From: Eudromia elegans
Lineage: Eukaryota; Chordata; Aves; Tinamiformes; Tinamidae
Assembly (NCBI GenBank): GCA_003342815.1
Contig: PTEX01000060.1
Location: forward strand, 1,252,244-1,316,243
DNA length: 64,000 nucleotides
Direction of reading: 5' to 3'
In this document: piece by piece, positions 13,501 to 25,489 of the stretch
Layout: each line of letters begins with the position of its first letter
How positions within the stretch are numbered: position 1 is the stretch's first letter
Made by a program: the position numbers and the translations under genes
The notes under the pieces: generated by a model
The model's input: only the letters and a program-made list of their open reading frames with translations
Databases searched by the model: none
Told to the model about the DNA's origin: nothing

Positions 13501-14624
13501 GTTGTTTAAAAAAAAATTAAAAAAAGGAAAAAACAAAAAAAGGAAAGAAAAAAGTATCCTGAAAAAGTATCCCTATATTCTTTTGAACTGAAAGGTATAG
13601 AAACAAATGTTGAGAAAATGGAAAATATTAAGATTGTTAATTTCAAAATATTTTAAACTAAATTTGATTATATTTATTTTCTAGAGGCTAAAATACCATC
13701 TAAAAGAAGACATCTTTCTGTCACTAAAACACTACATATATATGTTTAGATTTTCATTCAGCATCAAACCAATTGTTTGCTGAACTAATGATAAAATTAA
13801 TTTTTTTAAAGATATTTCTTTCCTCCCATTCAGAGACTATGGCTTCATATCTTCATATTGAGCTCTTTTTATAGCTTCTAGCCTATAACCTAAAAAGATG
13901 ACATCATTTTCAACAGTGTTGAGCACCTTCTATTGCAACATATAGGAAATTAAAATGATTCAGCACGTCTGAGAAAAAAAAATTACTATTTATTGATTAC
14001 AGAGAAATTAAGAAAAAAATATTTTCCTTTCTTTACTTTTCCTTTTACATAATTTCGAGGATGAAATTCATGACCAAATTTTCTCATATATTTTATAAGT
14101 TAAATTCTCGCTGCTTTTGTGTATAACCATATATAACTATTGCTACTTGCACTATATATCACAAACTGTTCTTTGTTATTTGAATTTTTGTTCAGCAAGT
14201 AAATTGTTTGTAGAAAATGCCTCTTTTCTCAAAATCTGCATTTTCATAAGTCTTTGCAATATATAGTTCAAATAAATAGTTTTTAACCTGTTGCATGGAT
14301 ATTTCTTGGAGAGCTGAAATATTTCACATTTATGTATGCTTTTACATGTTTAAGCAGTGAACAGGCATTAATTAAGCAGGACAGGACTTTCAAAAGTGTC
14401 TAAAGGAATTAAATCACTGGCACCTTTTGAAATCAATTGGAGTAAGCAGTTAAAATCCTTGTGGGAATGTAAATTTCATTTGACAAGTCAGTATTATAAC
14501 AACACTGTAATAAGTCAGATACCGTCAGTGAGGACTGATGGAATTTACTAATACTATTCACTATTTGAGATACAAACTAAACTGAAATACACAGGTAAGT
14601 AAATACCTCAAAATCAGATTCAGT
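10573..14624. other. Unique AT-rich noncoding sequence
   Basis: No gene or repeat recognised beyond A-rich patches near 13505-13550. Very few open frames exist between 11.9 and 15 kb, consistent with noncoding DNA. Confidence 0.6.
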
Positions 14625-14682
14625 GAGAGGCACTAGTAGGACTTAAACTTGGATGATTTCTCTCTAACTGTATGCATAAGAG
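14625..14682 (-). mobile_element. Possible short tRNA-derived SINE remnant
   Basis: On the minus strand, CATACAGTTAGAGAGAAATC and CAAGTTTAAGTCCTACTAGTGCCTC resemble a shortened version of the SINE seen at 21.6 and 59.8 kb, with a box B-like GTTTAAGTCC and a CTGCCTC-like follow-up. The middle is shortened and similarity is weak, so this may be chance. Confidence 0.28.
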
Positions 14683-15888
14683 CCGCATTTGCTGACCAGA
14701 TAATGTCTCACCCATTAAAGACTGGGGATAAATGTATTTTCAAAGACTGAGCTTAGTCAAATGGAACTACTTCATCAGACTTCTCCAGTAGCCTAAGGTG
14801 GGCTTTTAGCCACAACAAGGGTGAACCTTTCTTGGATGCCATGTAACCTGTGAAATTTCTAGATTTGATTTCAGAATAACAAATCTCATACCAAGAGCAA
14901 CTCAGATTCAAAGACGATTGAAGTTAGATAAATTAACAAACTCTATAATACCTGGCCTACCTCCTTGAGAATAACATCTAAGTTACTTCTCTTTTTTTCT
15001 TTCTCTTTTGAGAAGCTGTCTAAGGTATAATTAGCTATCTTATTCTAAAATGTAGTTTATATCACTCAAATGGGTCTGAATTACATTGTACTTATAGAAG
15101 CACGGTGAAATGAGAAATGCAAATGTGAATTCGTGTAAGTTTTTAAAAAGTGAATATTAATTCTTCTGGGACTCTGAATTTGACAAAAAAATTCTATGAA
15201 TGATATATGCTCAGAAAAAGCAATGCTGATAAGGAGCCCCATCCTGGTAGGTTTGGAGCATGTGAACAGCATGAGCCAGATTTTCAGCTGTTTTCTTGCT
15301 CCAGTTCAGTGAGGGATAAAGAGAAAAGTGGTGAAGGTGACTCTGTGATGTCTTCTTGCTCCCTGTCTTGCAGGCTTAGATGTCTCATATGAAAACATCA
15401 TCTTTCCAGTTGCTCTTTCAACACTCCCTTTCTTCATTATTTTCATGCTTTAGGTACCAGGAATAGCTACAGACTCCATGTAGCTCCAGTCCTGGTCAAC
15501 CCTGACCCTGGAAGTCAGGACCATGTCCTCCGGACATCACTATGGAGATGGGCAGATGAAGTTTTCCATCCCAAGAACTCTGCAGCCAGGACTTACTACT
15601 CTATTTTTAAGGCTTCTCTATGTTATAAGAATGATCTTTGCACAGGCTGTGTTGAGGTCGAACTGAATTAAAGTTGTTATGGACAAAATGACTAATACTA
15701 TTAGATCAGTATTTCCAAAGCTACTGGAGCCACCAAACAAGGCACTAAAAAAATCTCTGCTGGGATTCTGGGTATAATTCTCACCTCTCCGTATTCAGGA
15801 AAGATTTAAAAAAAGCAAGTTAATAAAAAAGAACCTAACTGAAAAATGAAAACAACTCACCTTGTTCAGCACAGTGAGTTTTGTTTTC

Positions 15889-15940
15889 CTTCCATAAATA
15901 CCCCAGGAAAGATATTTACTTCCATAAATACCCCAAGAAA
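15889..15940. repeat. 30-bp period tandem duplication
   Basis: CTTCCATAAATACCCCA(G/A)GAAA occurs at 15889 and again at 15919, with one mismatch in the 22-bp core. The second copy loses similarity after 15940. Confidence 0.9.
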
Positions 15941-17451
15941 GCACCAGGAGCAAAGCACTATTTGTGCCAAACAGAAGCTTTACACCTGACTGGAACTAGC
16001 TTCAGACAAGAAATGTGAAGATGTGCAGTACGAAGAATTTGTGAGGACACTTTCAAAAGAAGATATAAAAGCAAAAGTTCATGCTCTGCCAGCTTGTGGG
16101 GAAGGAATATTTGATATGGCAGCCTGTTACACCAGGGAATGAACAAGGGTGACCAGGAGATCAGTGCTAGTCTCTTATTGCTATGGTCCCTCAAAAGAAA
16201 GAAATGAGTGTGAGAGTGTTATAAGGCAGGGGTGGTTTTTTTTTTCTTCTTTTTTTGGGATTTGGTTTGGAAGATAACTAACTGTATCACTTTGGCCTGT
16301 TTGCTGTTAATTTTACAAAGTATCTTGTATTTATTTGCATTGAAAGTCCAAGGATGTTTGCTATGATGTGAAATGAGAACATCTCAGAATTTGTTAGTAC
16401 TGGGATTTGCATATATCATTACCATACTTCCTAATTACTTCTGGATCTATTTGCATAATGAAAAATGGAATAAAAGCAACTATAAAACTGTGCCTGTCAC
16501 TCCTCCATAGGGATGGCGTTTGAATTATTTTGTTCTAAAGCCTGAACGCTGAAATTTCAGAAATTACTAAATAAAATATGCGATGAAAAAACTAAACAAG
16601 ATAAGAATGCAATATAGGCCCTCTTCAGAGACTTTCAGGATTTATAGAGAAGAACTTTATCATTACCAATAGTTTTAACTCTGATTTCCTGACACAAATG
16701 AAAAAAAAAAAATTACGGAGTTCTGTATCTTTGCAGCTAAAATGTTTAATTGACTAAATAAGTATCTTGATAATCTCTCAAGATGTTTTTGTTCCATTTG
16801 CTCTTGTTTTACTACTAATAAGATGTGTCGGAGCTGAAAAGGTTGTGAAGGTTTGTACATTGTAGAGGTACTTTAGTCTAACTTCACTTAAAGGGAGAAA
16901 CCTTTTATTGATCACATATTTTTCTCTTTCAGACATCATCAGTCAAAACATCACACATATTCCCCAGCTTTAATAAAAGGAAATTCATTTATTGGTGTTT
17001 GGGAGAAGTGATCCTCACAGGCAGAAATCAAAATACAAGCCATTGATTATAGAAACACTTCAGATGCATATATATTTTTTTCATACTTAACACCAGAATA
17101 ACTACTGCCCATTATCACCCATCATTCATTTGCTGAACTGCAGATCACTTCCTCTTCAAAACAAAAGCATCTAACAATTTAGCTGCCTGGCCATGTGGCC
17201 AGAGAGGATGAGAGGGACTTTTTTTTTCTTCCTGACATGGTGTTAAAGACCAGCTAGGAAGGAAGGAAGAAGGAGAACAGCTGAGGGAAATATTTCAGAA
17301 TAGTCATAATTCATTAAATTCCCCCCAAGTGGAGAGAGTATGGTCAATATTCAACTGCTGAGAGGCATCAGGAATATTGACAGATTAAACACCTCAGCTA
17401 CACAGTAAAAAAGGTTATTATGAACCCTGAAGCTAAGGTGAAGCAATTGCT

Positions 17452-17487
17452 AAAAAAAAAAAAAAAACAAAAAAAAAACCCAAAAAA
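17452..17487. repeat. Poly-A tract with C interruptions
   Basis: A-rich run of about 36 bp with CAAAA and CCC interruptions. Confidence 0.9.
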
Positions 17488-18837
17488 CTCTGATAATTGT
17501 AGCAAAGAGTTTCTATTTATTGGTACAAATATATTCGGTGTATTCTAAGAAGTTTAGAGTCTGTTGTTTGCCAGCAGGGAGAGCACACTCACAGAAGCAT
17601 CCATGTTTTTAGTTTTTGTTTAGTGATTTAGAAGAGTTGTGTGCAAATCAGAAGCTGTATTTCCTGTCCATATATAAAACATATTTTAGCGTTCTCTTCA
17701 CGTCACTATCTTTCTTCTTGTTTTGAGTTAATCCTGATCATAATTCCACAAGTACACACTAACCACCACATCCCACAATTATTTACAATTTTTTCTGTGT
17801 AGGTTTCTCTTGTTTCCCTGTCCTATGGCTTTGAAAATGCTAATGTCTGGGTAAAGAAAGACTATGATGAAAGAATAAGAAACAGAGAGTGCCTACATAG
17901 CCATAAAAACTAGCTTAATAAAAATAGTTAAGACGTGGTTTAAATGTCGACCTGGAATCATGGGTAATTTTCAGGGTGCTTCTGGTAATTTTTTGGCTGA
18001 TGCTAATGAACACTCTTCCAGAAAATGTATAGAAGCAGCCAAGGAATAGCTAATGACCATGCTTTGGGAAGAAATTTGAGCTATCTGGGCAGGAAGGAGT
18101 GCAAGTCATTTGGGCTAGGGTCAGAGTGTCGTTCTTGGTCTCTTCTGGCTGTGAGTGGAGATGCAGCCAGTGCAACTAGTGCAGCATCGCTGCAGACCTG
18201 CAGCTTCTCCTGCCTCAGATGGATGAAAGGCACTTAGCTGATTCTAGATCTGCAGCATCTACGAAAAATAAAGCTTCTCAATTTTTTGATCTTTCTTTGT
18301 TCTTGTGTAGGTATTAACAAATTTCCTATCAACTCACACTGGGTTGATACGGTGACCAGAGAGTTCTGAAGACAGTATTCATGCCTGATTTTATATTAAG
18401 ATGAGGTCTCAGGAAGCACTGTTTTTCCCATATCATTGCCTAGGTTTTCAAAGAAAGGAAAGTACTGTAAAATAGAACGACACCTTATGGGATACCTATT
18501 TCTGTGCATCAATGACAGAAGCCTAGGGACTAGTTTAATCTAGTTGAACTAACGTTCAAATGGCTAAAGTGAGATGACATGAATCCTACTCCACTTCAGT
18601 TTGCATGTTAGGCTGATTCTTCATTCAATCAAGGATTCAATAGGCGTAGACACATACTGACTCATGCACAGAGGGGCTCCTAGGAATGAGACTTGTTAAA
18701 CAAGCTAAGGATCTCCATTTCTTGAGGAGCACTGGATATGAGCAGAAATAATGGTATGAATATCAGACCACAAAAAAATCCCTCAGAAGATCTAGACCCT
18801 TCAAGATTTCTAAATGGAGAAGAGGATGTTTAGGGGG

Positions 18838-18854
18838 AAAAAAAAAAAAAAAAG
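18838..18854. repeat. Poly-A run (17)
   Basis: Homopolymer with no recognised element upstream. Confidence 0.85.
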
Positions 18855-20940
18855 TCAAGAAATTATTAGATGATCTCCATAGAAAACAAAATCTCTCTGA
18901 TTGTCAGTATCTCAAGGAGTGATGTTCAATTTCTCCAGTACTTTAGATTAAGGAAATCTAAGATTTGTTATATTTCTCTTATAAATCCTAAAAAGTGAGT
19001 TGTATTTAAAAGAAGATATATCTCAAATAAAGAACTGCAGTCAGATTAACACATTCTGTCTGAGAAAGGTATTTCAACAAAATAAAGGCTAACAGGAAAG
19101 CAATCAGCCTATAAAAATAGATGTGAGAAGAGAGAGAGAAGGAATAGAGCAGAGAACCTGAATAAACTAGTTTAAAAAACAGAGGTGACAGACGAAGAAA
19201 TCATTCAACCAATTAAAAATAATTAGATTCTCCATGCAAAGTGGTTTGTCTCAGATGAATTTTGCTCTTTTAGTACAAAGCCTCCTGATTAACAAAAATA
19301 GCAATAATTATTACAAGTAAGAGTAATAAATGTAGAAATATATTTTCATCTGCTGTGGATTATTTTATTGCATATACAATAAAAAAAATTTAAAAAATGA
19401 ATCTACTGCAAATCTGTTATGTGAGAGCACATACATATTTTTAACTCATATTTTCTAATTCATGTGTCTAAATGCACTATTAAATGTAATTTAAGCCTAC
19501 TTTATTGATCCAATAGCTCTATAGGAAAACTATAGATTCTTCACAGAAATCCCTTTGAGACAAGCTGAAAATAGTTCAAAGTAATTTACCAAACAGCACT
19601 TATATTTGACCTTTCAATGCACTTCTGCTGTGTGAGAACACATTCTTTTGAAATTTCTTTTCATGTACAAATCAACAGAAGAGTCCAGAGTGCAGAACTT
19701 GCTGTTACAAGTTGTTGTGTACAGTTATCTCAGTTTACCTCAGCCACAGAACTGCCCCATGGTTTGATTTTAATTAAAAAATTTTATCTACAGCTTAAAC
19801 ATACTCTTTGGAATTCTTTTGTCCAGATGAGCCAGCCTGGAGCATCATAATATGCTTTCTTGTGAAATGTTTAATAGAGTGTGGTCAGGAAAAATATTGA
19901 GAAATACTGAGTTCCTCTTAGGAGACTGACAATTTAAATTACAATCAAAAGTGCAGAGGAGGGCAAAGAAAAATGTGACTTGGAAGGAGTTGTCTACGAG
20001 GCAATCAAGTACAGATATATTTTATTTTTCTTCTGTAAATTGTGTTTTACTTAAAAATCAATAAGATAATACTTGCAAAAAACATTTTTCCAACCACATA
20101 AATGCTACTTATGCAGCAAATCATACAACTCTATTAGGATATGACTTAGAACAAAATATCACACAGTGAAACAATGACTGGGATGTCTGATGCATTACAA
20201 TGTTTCCCAAAATACAGCACTAAGACAGACTTTTGAAAAAATTCAGAGTATTGTGCCCTATCTTGAGTGATTTAAACAGGTATGGATTACATAAGGCATT
20301 TCTACATAAGAAAAAATAATCAAAGCATGAGGACAATGATGTCCCCTGTTGTGGAGGAATGCAATGTGCTGTGAGAGTAAATGTCTTTTAAGGAAACAGA
20401 GCTATCTAGAGGTTGATCCAAGATGGCACAGGTTAAAGTGTGTGTTAAATCGAGGTCAGAGCCCTGCTTGTTTCCCAGTCAAGCTGTTACATTCCTGATC
20501 CCAAACTTCTGCTCACCTGCCATGTTTATTTTACCTCATGGTGCTGGTGGGAGATAAATCAGAACTGTGACACAGACTATGAAGCTGTGTCTGGCTGCCT
20601 TTTATCCATGCCTTCCAGGGCTTATTTTCTCAAGCAGAAGGAAGAAGGAAACTCTTTCTGCAGTTTCAACTGCAGAAAAACATTATTCCTCCCTGAAATA
20701 CCTTGGCTGAAGAATAGCACCAGCAAAAAAACATGAAAAATCACAGCCTGCCTCTCACAGTGAGGTGAAGGAGAGCACAGATTCATATCCCACCAAGCCT
20801 GCCATGCTGGTGAGTATGTCCTCTTTGCTGAATCCCTTTGGATTTAGAATCCTATCCTTGGAAATGGGCAGGAGCAAACAGCAATTGGAGGACTGAAGTG
20901 TCATGGAGACTGGCATCTTCCAGAAGCAGCACTAAATTAA

Positions 20941-20990
20941 TTTAAAAAAAAATTTAAAAATTAATTAAAAAATTAAAAATCATTCCAAAT
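20941..20990. repeat. A/T-only low-complexity tract
   Basis: TTTAAAAA and TTAATTAAAAA blocks, nearly free of G and C over about 45 bp. Confidence 0.8.
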
Positions 20991-21520
20991 TGACACTCGG
21001 TGTCCACTCCAGATGGTTAGAGAAAACAAATCACATGCTAGTCAGATCACTTAATACATGATGTGTGAGTACGTAGAAATTATAATGCAAGGAAAGGGAG
21101 ACTGATTAGACAAGGAATGGATATAACAGAAGTCACAAAATGCAAGGTAACATATTCTTCAGTTCTTTAAAATAAGCATTATGTGCAAGATGATCCCCTT
21201 CAATTGGCATGGTGCCAGCCCATTTCAAGGACCCTTCAAGTCCCTATCAAAGGATTTAATCACTCTTCTTTTTGAATAAGATGGAATAAGAAATATGGAT
21301 ACTAACTAACAGCTCATCAATGCATAGGGCTGTAGGGTGTCAAATAGGTATCTCTCTGCAAATAGTGATGTCTAAGTCAGCTAAAGGGGGCTTCCAGAGG
21401 TCAGAGGTTTATTTCAACATCCCTGTCTCAAGTAGACAGTCCTCACTATCATGGGGTTAGTCTGGCTCACTTTCATTTCAAAACACAGCAGCTAAAGGTG
21501 GTTCCAGCATTCTTCTCTAA

Positions 21521-21597
21521 CACAGTAGTCAGTAGTTAGGGAACTTTCTCAGGAAGCAGAAGATCTGGGATTAATGTCAACTTCTGCCCGAGGCTGT
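21521..21597 (+). mobile_element. tRNA-derived SINE relic (sense copy)
   Basis: CAGTAGTCAGTAGTTAGGGA followed by ACTTTCTCAGGAAGCAGAAG, then ATCTGGGATTAATGTCAAC and TTCTGCCC resembles a tRNA-derived SINE head of the type GGTTAGGGCACTC...CTGGG...GGTTCAAGTCCC...CTCTGCC. A box A-like segment lies at 21526-21542 and a box B-like segment at 21567-21581. It is decayed, so transcription is unlikely. It faces a second, opposite copy at 21681-21766. The family name is not certain. Confidence 0.55.
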
Positions 21598-21680
21598 TAA
21601 AACCATCATTCAGCAGATTACTGACACACTGGCGAGGTCCATGCCCCAGAGACTGCTTCTGTGTTTTAGTCAGTACAGTT

Positions 21681-21766
21681 ACAGAGCTGAGATTAAAGCC
21701 CAGCCTTTCTCCAGCGAGTGCCTTAATCAGCAGGTTAGCGAGTCATGTCCCCATCTGAGCTCTCTC
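21681..21766 (-). mobile_element. tRNA-derived SINE relic (antisense copy)
   Basis: On the minus strand the sequence reads CTGATTAAGGCACTCGCTGG, then AGAAAGGCTGGGCTTTAATC, then TCAGCTCTGTAACTG. The order box A-like, CACTCGCTGG, box B-like, GCTCTG is the same as in the plus-strand relic 84 bp away. It retains the family motif CACTCGC better than its partner. No tail is visible. Confidence 0.6.
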
Positions 21767-24149
21767 CTCATGACTTGCGGCACCCAGGGGACACCAGAAA
21801 TAAGGACTCATCTGTCTGTCAGCAAGAGCTAGTAGCTGAATGGGTTTTCCAGGATTAAAATTTGGAATGTAGGTAGGTCAATTCTGCTTGGAAGTCTTAT
21901 TTTTGGTACCTAAATTGTATTTTGAATATGACCTTTTTTTAAAAGGAGGAGGACATCATTAGTCTCTGTGTTTTATTCTAACTGTCAGGAGGCGTTAATT
22001 GTAATCCATATGATGAAGTTCACATCCACAGAACCTAAATCTAATTATAACTCTGAAGTTCACTCCATCCCATTATCAGAGAAAAAATGTCTTACAGAGT
22101 CAATGAGAAAGGAACATGTTTTCAGCAAATCCCTTTTCCCCTGTTGCTCAGAAATGGAAGGTAGCTGCTGTATGTATTGATTTGAATCTAACACTGAGTT
22201 TCTTGTAGAGCAGAGACATTAAAATAAAATGTGGTCTTTTGGAGTGACTGATTTGTTTTCCGTGAATTTTCAAGTCAGAATTGTGTGAATACAACACAGC
22301 TACCACTGCTGCAAGTATCTCAGATGACAGTAAAAAAACAACAAACATTTCTTCTCCTTAAATTTTGATGTAACCTCATAGTGAGAGCCATTAATACCAT
22401 GATTTTTCTCTAGTGTCTTTTCCTCAGTGACTTCAAAGCACTTTCTACTTCTGACCAGTCCTGTGAGATAGGTAGGGGATTTATATAGGAGACTCTTCAC
22501 AAGTAATGAGCATATGTTGTGAAAAGCAATGAACTTGAAAGAACAGCACAACACAGCTACACAGCAGTTTACAACAGGGTTTAAAAAGACTTGGTTATCC
22601 TATTGAATTCGGTAAAAATCTACTGAGAAAAAATGCTTGATCCAGTTTTTGAGCCTTTCTGTGAAAAACAAGGGATTCCTAGACCACTAAATAAATAAGA
22701 ATAATGCCCCAAATTCTAGCTGTGAATTCACTTGTAAGAGAAACAGTAGTAGCAATTCAGCAGGGCTCCTGAGATGCAAATAAAGGATGAATTTTTCTGA
22801 GAATTGAATTGCATAGATGCAGTTGAGGGAAGAGTATGATCTACAGATGCCTTATTACTGTTATTGATCTATAATCCAGGAAGGTCATATTTTGTCTGCT
22901 AGCTTTCCCAGAGGATTCACTGTAGCAATGATGAGAAAAAATATCATTTTCCTTGTCTTTGGACCACATCTGACATAGTATCAATAAGACAAAATAAGCA
23001 GGGGTCCTGCACTACTATTCTTTTCTCTTAACATGCACCTTTTCAAAACACTTCATTTTCTGGTTCATAACAACTTAAGTATGAAACTACAAGCAGTGCA
23101 TTGTAGTTGGGAAAGTTCCTTTCCCAATAAAAGCTGTAAATCAGAATCACAGTCATGAAAATGTGCTTTCATTTTTTTTCACCTTCTTAAAACTAAAAAA
23201 GGAAGTCATACTGCTAATATTCGAATAACCAGTCAAACTACAGAGACTTCAGTAGCAGGGTTCAGCAGTAAATGCTTGACCTGAAGAACTGAGAAAATGC
23301 TAAACTTCTCTTGAAGAAAGGGAGGAACATCTGAAACCTGAAACCAAATGGGGCAGACCTTTTCCTGTGCATAATGTCAATGCTTAGCTGAGGATCTGCT
23401 CCACTGTGTATATTTACTCATTATTTATGACTTCTCCTCAACGGTCTGGCCAGTAAATCTTTGCGAAAAATATAATGGTATTCTAGAAAGCGTGATGATG
23501 ATAGCCCTACAAGGAGACAGATGATCAGGTGCTACGTGTTGCTTCTGATGTTTTATGAGGAATGATGGAGCAGTCTCAATGCTCTGAATTTCTGATCACC
23601 CTTCCCTGTATAATAATCAGAGGACCTGCTTGGACCTCTTCTCTCTTGGACTTACGATTACAACCATGGTGGTTATACTGACCTACACTGAGTCACATAA
23701 TCAAAATTCAGGCTCATTTTCCACAGCAAAATTTATTAGCTGAAGAGAAGGAAAATTATATTACCACTTGAGATCAAATTACACATGAGGTAATGACCTT
23801 AATTTCATAGCACAGAAAGCACAGTGCTTTAGCCTATATTATTATTATTTTCATTGTTAACAGCAAAAGACAGATCAAATTAAGCCTTTCCCAAATGAAA
23901 ACAAAACCAGTCTGGAGCTGGAGTCACTTCATTCTTTTAGATCAACAGAGGAGCGAAAATAGTTTAAAGTATTCAAAATATATATATACTCTCCAAAAAG
24001 CTGACTGAATAAATAGGAATTGCCTATCAGAAGCACCAAAAGAATATGAACTGACCAAGAGTAATGGACAAAATAGGCAAAGCTTTTCATATGTCCTCAT
24101 AGGAATTCCTGTGAAAAGTAATCTGGGAGGTTCTCATGGACCAAATCTT
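21767..24149. other. Unique noncoding sequence
   Basis: I see nothing recognisable here. Short frames on both strands lack coding character. Confidence 0.6.
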
Positions 24150-24445
24150 CAGAAACAAGATATTCAAATGTACTATATAGCATTAATGAATAGTGTACTT
24201 CAATAGTACTGAATGTAGCTGTGGTCACCTAATATTAGGAAAAATCAGTATGAAATTACAAAACTCACCAAGGGGCAAAATAAAAGGCCTCAGACAGAGC
24301 ATAAATTGAGGAGTTGCAAAGGTTGGAATTGCTTATCCAAGGAAGAGAATTTTAAGAGATTTTACTGTCAAAATTATGAAGGACATGGTGCACAGGGAAT
24401 AGTACAGTTAAATTAAATTGGAAGTAAATTTAGAATAAAAAAAGA
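24150..24445 (+). mobile_element. Probable decayed CR1/L3-like LINE fragment
   Basis: Scattered similarity in the right order to the C-terminal ORF2 region of old CR1-type LINEs is visible: GTAGCTGTGGTCACCTAATAT resembles the CAGTTCTGGTCACC block, GGTTGGAATTGCTTATCCAAGG resembles the LFSLE block, and AAAATTATGAAGGACATGGTG resembles the YKIMNG block. No frame is open. The call rests on ordered short matches only. Confidence 0.45.
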
Positions 24446-24619
24446 ATTTACATCTACATGCAATCTGTATTCAGCAATTTGGATTTTATTGTTGAAGAAG
24501 GTTGAAAGGGTTGGAAAATTTTATGGCCACTAATAAGATTTTTTGTTCTGTATGTTGCCATAATGATAAGGATAATCAACTCTCATACCATGGAGCATAA
24601 AGTTATCACCTGTGGGGAT

Positions 24620-24830
24620 CAGGGATTTTTTTTTTTTTCTGGCTATTAGGGGTCGATTATGAGTTTCCTTACTCATTTTCGCTAGTCAATCTAGTCAAGC
24701 AGCCTGTAATCCACACGGGTCGATTATTGAAGCTTCAAGGAAATTCCTTTGGACTGCCCAGGGATAATGCTTGGCTAGATGATACTTATCCTACCGAAGC
24801 ATAAACTCTCCTTTCGGAGATGAGGGAGGT
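24620..24830. other. CpG-retaining segment with 11-bp direct repeat
   Basis: After a poly-T run this roughly 210-bp stretch keeps several CpGs (GTCGATT twice, TTCGC, CACGGG, ACCGAA, TTTCGG), unlike the CpG-poor neighbourhood. GGGTCGATTAT occurs at 24650 and 24717, 67 bp apart. GGCTAGATGATAC near 24774 faintly recalls a CR1 3' end. No gene is recognised; it lies about 0.4 kb from the candidate minus-strand exon. Confidence 0.5.
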
Positions 24831-25213
24831 TCCCTTCCTGCAAATCAAAGCATGAATAAAAGAATGTCACTAAAATTAATTTAGGAGAGTGAATAATCTA
24901 TTTGTCTGTATGCATTTGTTTAGCATATTAAATGTGCCTCATGGCCTGAATGGGGAAAGGGAGCTATATGTAGACAATATTGATCCATTTGTGTTGCTCC
25001 AGGAGAATCACCTTAATTGGGCAGTACCAGTGACAGAAGAAATTTATCTTGAATCAATAACTTACTGGCAATAAGAGTTTGATGGTGGAAGAATAATTTG
25101 AACTGACAAAAGCTTAAGGCATTATTTTGATAACAAGTTTTATGGTAGTATTGCAGGAACTGCAAGGAAGTAAAAAAGGGGCAGCAAAGGAAGAAGTGGT
25201 GAAAAATACTTCA

Positions 25214-25489
25214 CTATCTCTTGCTGAACTTTCCATAGTGTATAACACATTTTATATCAAAATCTTGCTTTGCTGCACCCGATTCATTGCAATCTATGGT
25301 TAAGAGAATCTTGGTTTCTTCGTCCCCTGATGATTCAGCTAATGTGAAAATCATATAATCCTCAACAAAACCTTTTTCAGAGTTGTAGTAGACAATTCCT
25401 TCACTTTTAAGCTTGATAATTTGAGATGCAAACCAGTGTTTCTCAGAAAGCAAATTTTTGAATTGCTCAAAGTGGGGTGAAGTGAATTT
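25214..25489 (-). CDS. Candidate terminal coding exon, unidentified protein
   Basis: On the minus strand, 91 codons run open from position 25489 to a TAG at 25216-25214. The segment follows a pyrimidine-rich stretch ending in TTTTCTTAG, a good splice acceptor, and the triplet just before the first codon is an in-frame stop. It therefore behaves like a phase-0 last exon rather than a whole gene. The peptide has one Trp, two Cys (in TIDCNE and DIKCVI), many charged residues and no membrane segment or signal peptide. A helix-like start (FEQFKNLLSEKHW) is followed by alternating strand-like pieces (GIVYY, YMIFTLAES, KILLTIDC, FDIKCVIHYG), the look of a small helix-plus-sheet domain. A minus-strand AATAAA lies about 730 bp downstream near 24484. 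I do not recognise the family. No upstream exon was identified, so a chance open frame or an old gene fragment remains possible. Confidence 0.4.
   Translation of the reverse strand, partial: KFTSPHFEQFKNLLSEKHWFASQIIKLKSEGIVYYNSEKGFVEDYMIFTLAESSGDEETKILLTIDCNESGAAKQDFDIKCVIHYGKFSKR

Larger units (their letters stand above)
14683..21520. other. Unique AT-rich noncoding sequence
   Basis: No gene recognised. It contains the 30-bp duplication at 15.9 kb and homopolymers. A 49-bp interval at 20761-20809 is bounded by CAG and GTGAGT but was not called an exon. Confidence 0.6.

Noticed and set aside
20761..20809. 49-bp segment between TCTCACAG and GTGAGT, open in one frame
   Set aside because: A splice-like pair this close is expected by chance, and 16 codons cannot establish coding.
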